DNA of 64,000 bases, from the NCBI RefSeq assembly GCF_965138225.1, contig NZ_CBCSAX010000010.1. One strand, 5' to 3'. Numbering within the stretch: position 1 is the stretch's first letter; each line of letters begins with the position of its first letter. Shown here piece after piece: positions 62,087 through 64,000 of this stretch. The DNA comes from Helicobacter_D ganmani. GTDB taxonomy: Bacteria; Campylobacterota; Campylobacteria; Campylobacterales; Helicobacteraceae. The position numbers and the translations under genes were made by a program. A model generated the notes under the pieces. The model did no database searches. It had not been told where the DNA came from and was given only the letters and a program-made list of their open reading frames with translations.

Positions 62087-62347
62087 TTAAGCTCTCACGC
62101 CTAAAACATCTTCAAGCTTTAAAATCAAATATTCTTTTCCCTCTAGTTTCACTTCAGTGCCAGAATATTTTCCAAAAACAACTTTATCACCTACTTTTAC
62201 ATCTTTAACTTCGCTACCAATTGCTTGAATAATTCCTTCAAGCGGCTTTTCTTTCGCATTATCAGGGATAATAATTCCTGAAGTAGTTTTTGTGTCTTCT
62301 TCTAGTCTTTCTACTAGAACTCTTTCTCCAAGTGGTCTGAAATTCAT
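62087..62347 (-). CDS. groES: 10-kDa chaperonin GroES
   Basis: 86 residues from the ATG at 62347, preceded by GGAGG at a normal distance; an upstream Met five codons earlier has no such site. Mobile loop KTTSGIIIPDNAKEKP is intact. Ends RA without the histidine-rich nickel-binding tail found in H. pylori HspA, consistent with a species not reliant on that trait. Confidence 0.98.
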   Translation of the reverse strand: MNFRPLGERVLVERLEEDTKTTSGIIIPDNAKEKPLEGIIQAIGSEVKDVKVGDKVVFGKYSGTEVKLEGKEYLILKLEDVLGVRA

Positions 62348-62390
62348 AAGAATTACCTCCAAAAATTAAATATTTTTTAAAAACAGCGGA

Positions 62391-62419
62391 ATTATAATGC
62401 AAAAACTTTACTTTGTCAA
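62391..62419 (-). promoter_or_regulatory. Consensus sigma-70 promoter of groES-groEL
   Basis: On the minus strand, TTGACA (62414-62419), a 17-base spacer and TATAAT (62391-62396), both perfect consensus, rare in Helicobacter. It lies 44 bases from the groES start. Confidence 0.85.
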
Positions 62420-62447
62420 TACATTAAGTAAAAAAATTCATTAAATC

Positions 62448-62488
62448 TTAGTCTATTAGACTAAAAATTAATTAGTCATTAATGCTAA
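62448..62488. promoter_or_regulatory. Two palindromic boxes upstream of the groES promoter
   Basis: TTAGTCTATTAGACTAA (62448-62464) is a perfect 17-base palindrome around a central T; TTAGTCATTAATGCTAA (62472-62488) shares only the TTAG...CTAA ends, 24 bases further. Neither is a canonical CIRCE (TTAGCACTC-N9-GAGTGCTAA) nor HAIR element. They could be divergent HrcA or other repressor sites, or belong to the aminotransferase gene on the other side. Confidence 0.35.
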
Positions 62489-62658
62489 ATACTTTTAAAT
62501 TCAATAAGCATAAGGGCGAAATTTAGTAGAATCTCTACCAAAAATACAAAGAGATTCTAAGCCTACAAAAGTTAAACAATTCTCTTAACTTTTATAAAAT
62601 TTTCAATAAATTAAGATTATTATTGCGTTTCAATCTACCTAATCAATAAGGACTTACT

Positions 62659-63831
62659 ATGCAGGCACATTATGCAAGCAGAATCACTGCTCTATCAGAA
62701 TCTATCACTCTTGCAATTAGCACACTTGCGCGAGAACTAAAATCACAAGGAAAAGACATTCTCTCTTTTTCTGCGGGTGAACCGGATTTTGATACTCCCC
62801 AAGTCGTTAAAGATGCAGCAATCCAAGCAATCAACGAGGGTTTTACCAAATATACTGCAGTCGCTGGAATCCCGGAGCTTTTAAATGCGATTAGCGTGAA
62901 GTTGAAGCAGGATAATAATTTAGAATATTCCACTAAAGAAATCATTGTAAATAGCGGGGCGAAACACTCACTTTTTAATGTATTTCAAGCATTAATTGAA
63001 AAGGACGACGAAGTGATTATCCCCTCACCTTATTGGGTAACTTACCCCGAGCTTGTTACATTTAGCGGTGGCAAGAATATCTTTATCCAGACTACACAAG
63101 AAAATAACTTCAAAATCACAAAAGAACAGCTAAAAGCCGCCATAACGCCTAAAACAAAAATGCTAGTGCTTACAACACCCTCCAATCCCACAGGAATGGT
63201 GTATTCTAGAGCAGAGTTAGAAGAAATTGCAGAAATTTTAAAAGACACAAATATTTGGTTGCTTAGCGATGAAATCTATGAAAAATTGGTTTATGATGGC
63301 ACTTTTGTCTCACCTGCTAGCCTTAGTCAAGATATGCTTGAGCGCACAATTACCATTAATGGGCTCAGTAAGGCAGTCGCAATGACTGGTTGGCGAATGG
63401 GCTATGTAGCGAGCAAAGACCAAAAACTTTGCAAACTCATTAATGCGCTACAAGGACATTCTACCTCCAATATCAACTCTATCACACAAAAAGCCGCAAT
63501 TACTGGGCTAAATGGTAGTGCAGATAAAGAAATTGAGATAATGCGTCAAGCTTTTAAAGAGCGGAGAGATTTTGCCTGCGAAAGATTTAATACCATTAAA
63601 GGGTTAAAAGCTAGCAAACCCGATGGAGCGTTCTATCTTTTTGTTCATTGTGCAGAGATTTCTAAAGATTCTATGCAATTTTGCAAAAACTTGTTAGAAT
63701 ATGCTGGCGTGGCTGTCGTTCCGGGAATTGGCTTTGGAATGGACGGCTATTTTAGATTCTCCTTTGCCACAGATTTAAATAGTATTGACAAAGGGATTCA
63801 AAGAATCAAAGATTACTGCGAGAATCTTTAA
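62659..63831 (+). CDS. aspC: Aspartate aminotransferase (class I, subgroup I-beta)
   Basis: 390 residues. PLP-enzyme moving amino groups between aspartate and 2-oxoglutarate. SAGEPDFDTP at 38-47, SNPTG at 175-179, Asp204 in SDEIYE and the PLP-lysine Lys238 in NGLSKAVAMTGWRMGY are all in place. It is divergent from groESL with 311 bases between the two starts. Could also serve as prephenate or aromatic aminotransferase. Confidence 0.93.
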   Translation: MQAHYASRITALSESITLAISTLARELKSQGKDILSFSAGEPDFDTPQVVKDAAIQAINEGFTKYTAVAGIPELLNAISVKLKQDNNLEYSTKEIIVNSGAKHSLFNVFQALIEKDDEVIIPSPYWVTYPELVTFSGGKNIFIQTTQENNFKITKEQLKAAITPKTKMLVLTTPSNPTGMVYSRAELEEIAEILKDTNIWLLSDEIYEKLVYDGTFVSPASLSQDMLERTITINGLSKAVAMTGWRMGYVASKDQKLCKLINALQGHSTSNINSITQKAAITGLNGSADKEIEIMRQAFKERRDFACERFNTIKGLKASKPDGAFYLFVHCAEISKDSMQFCKNLLEYAGVAVVPGIGFGMDGYFRFSFATDLNSIDKGIQRIKDYCENL

Positions 63832-63860
63832 AAACTTTAAACTCTCTATTTAGCAAGGAT

Positions 63861-63942
63861 AAGGCGAGATTCTTCGTCTCGTCCTCACATTTCATAGCAA
63901 TCTATAATCTTACATAAAGTAAATTCACTATGGAATCTTAAC
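63861..63942. repeat. Dispersed repeat fragment at the window end
   Basis: CGAGA-TTCTTCG-TCTCG hairpin (63865-63881), AGCAATCTA at 63896-63904 as in the element at 57935-58029, and TGGAATCTTAAC at 63931-63942, a variant of the hairpin arm at 50852-50863. No gene is seen between 63832 and 64000. Confidence 0.45.
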
Positions 63943-64000
63943 TCTTTTTCTTATGCTCCTCTTTTAACTTACGCACTTTGCGGATAAAGGTGAGAAATCC

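Noticed and set aside
62391..62488. CIRCE or HAIR element controlling groESL
   Set aside because: No match to TTAGCACTC-N9-GAGTGCTAA or to the CTTGAGT-type HspR repeat; the palindromes seen differ.
1..64000. CRISPR array or cas genes
   Set aside because: No regularly spaced repeats and no Cas-like protein on either strand.
1..64000. tRNA or rRNA genes
   Set aside because: The only tRNA-like fold found is the acceptor/T-arm of tmRNA at 52961-53330; no other cloverleaf was noticed by eye, though a covariance-model search was not possible.

Overview
The window is 64 kb of AT-rich epsilonproteobacterial DNA, most likely from a Helicobacter of the enterohepatic type. Evidence is the exbD-exbB-smpB-ispE-csrA-truB block (a neighbourhood I know from H. 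pylori), the hisC-fliF-fliG-fliH-dxs run and the accD-rlmH-dksA-membrane-protein run shared with Campylobacter, a tmRNA whose tag has the Campylobacter/Helicobacter ending, and a giant guaA like the one I remember from H. hepaticus. It is draft sequence: there are ambiguous bases at 39024 and 58291 and a run of N at 60211-60220, close to repeats or homopolymers.

Layout. 1-903: tail of a DUF2156 gene. 905-5391 (minus): exbB-exbD, a 60-residue membrane peptide, then a ZorA-like proton-channel protein with a very long coiled tail and its ZorB-like partner, without ZorC, ZorD or ZorE. 5418-7814 (minus): overlapping smpB, ispE, csrA, truB. 7884-13772 (plus): lipoprotein, hypD, an SF1 helicase, an unrecognised 478-residue protein and hisC. 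13782-23044 (plus): fliF, fliG, fliH, dxs, then mlaA, mlaC and an RND exporter. 23083-26312 (minus): recJ and pyrG. 26400-27987: HxlR-type regulator divergent from mdaB and an NTF2-like gene.

28491-34522 (minus) is accessory. A type II restriction-modification pair lies between two copies of the 3' end of guaA, and the methyltransferase C-terminus is a second GuaA tail. guaA itself encodes 1380 residues: the glutaminase domain is split by two acetyltransferase domains, and a third acetyltransferase plus a complete 3-methyladenine glycosylase I sit before the ATP-pyrophosphatase domain. After a DASS transporter comes a type I restriction locus (36071-43351, minus) with hsdR, a candidate Panacea toxin-antitoxin pair, a 5'-truncated hsdS, a MazEF pair and hsdM.

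43430-57829 holds two convergent LprI-like secreted proteins, an ArsB-like permease, an MnmC-like methyltransferase, accD, rlmH, dksA, ruvB, panB, tmRNA, cutA, a pair of apparently cysteine-stripped relatives of fumarate-reductase subunits, and pepF. 58063-60140 is a broken, homopolymer-containing glycosyltransferase gene. groEL-groES with a consensus sigma-70 promoter and an aspartate aminotransferase close the window.

The strongest leads are the nested GuaA fusion, the guaA-tail duplication around the restriction-modification island, the orphan ZorAB-like pair, the Panacea module inside the type I locus, and the cysteine-less MfrB/MfrE-like pair.
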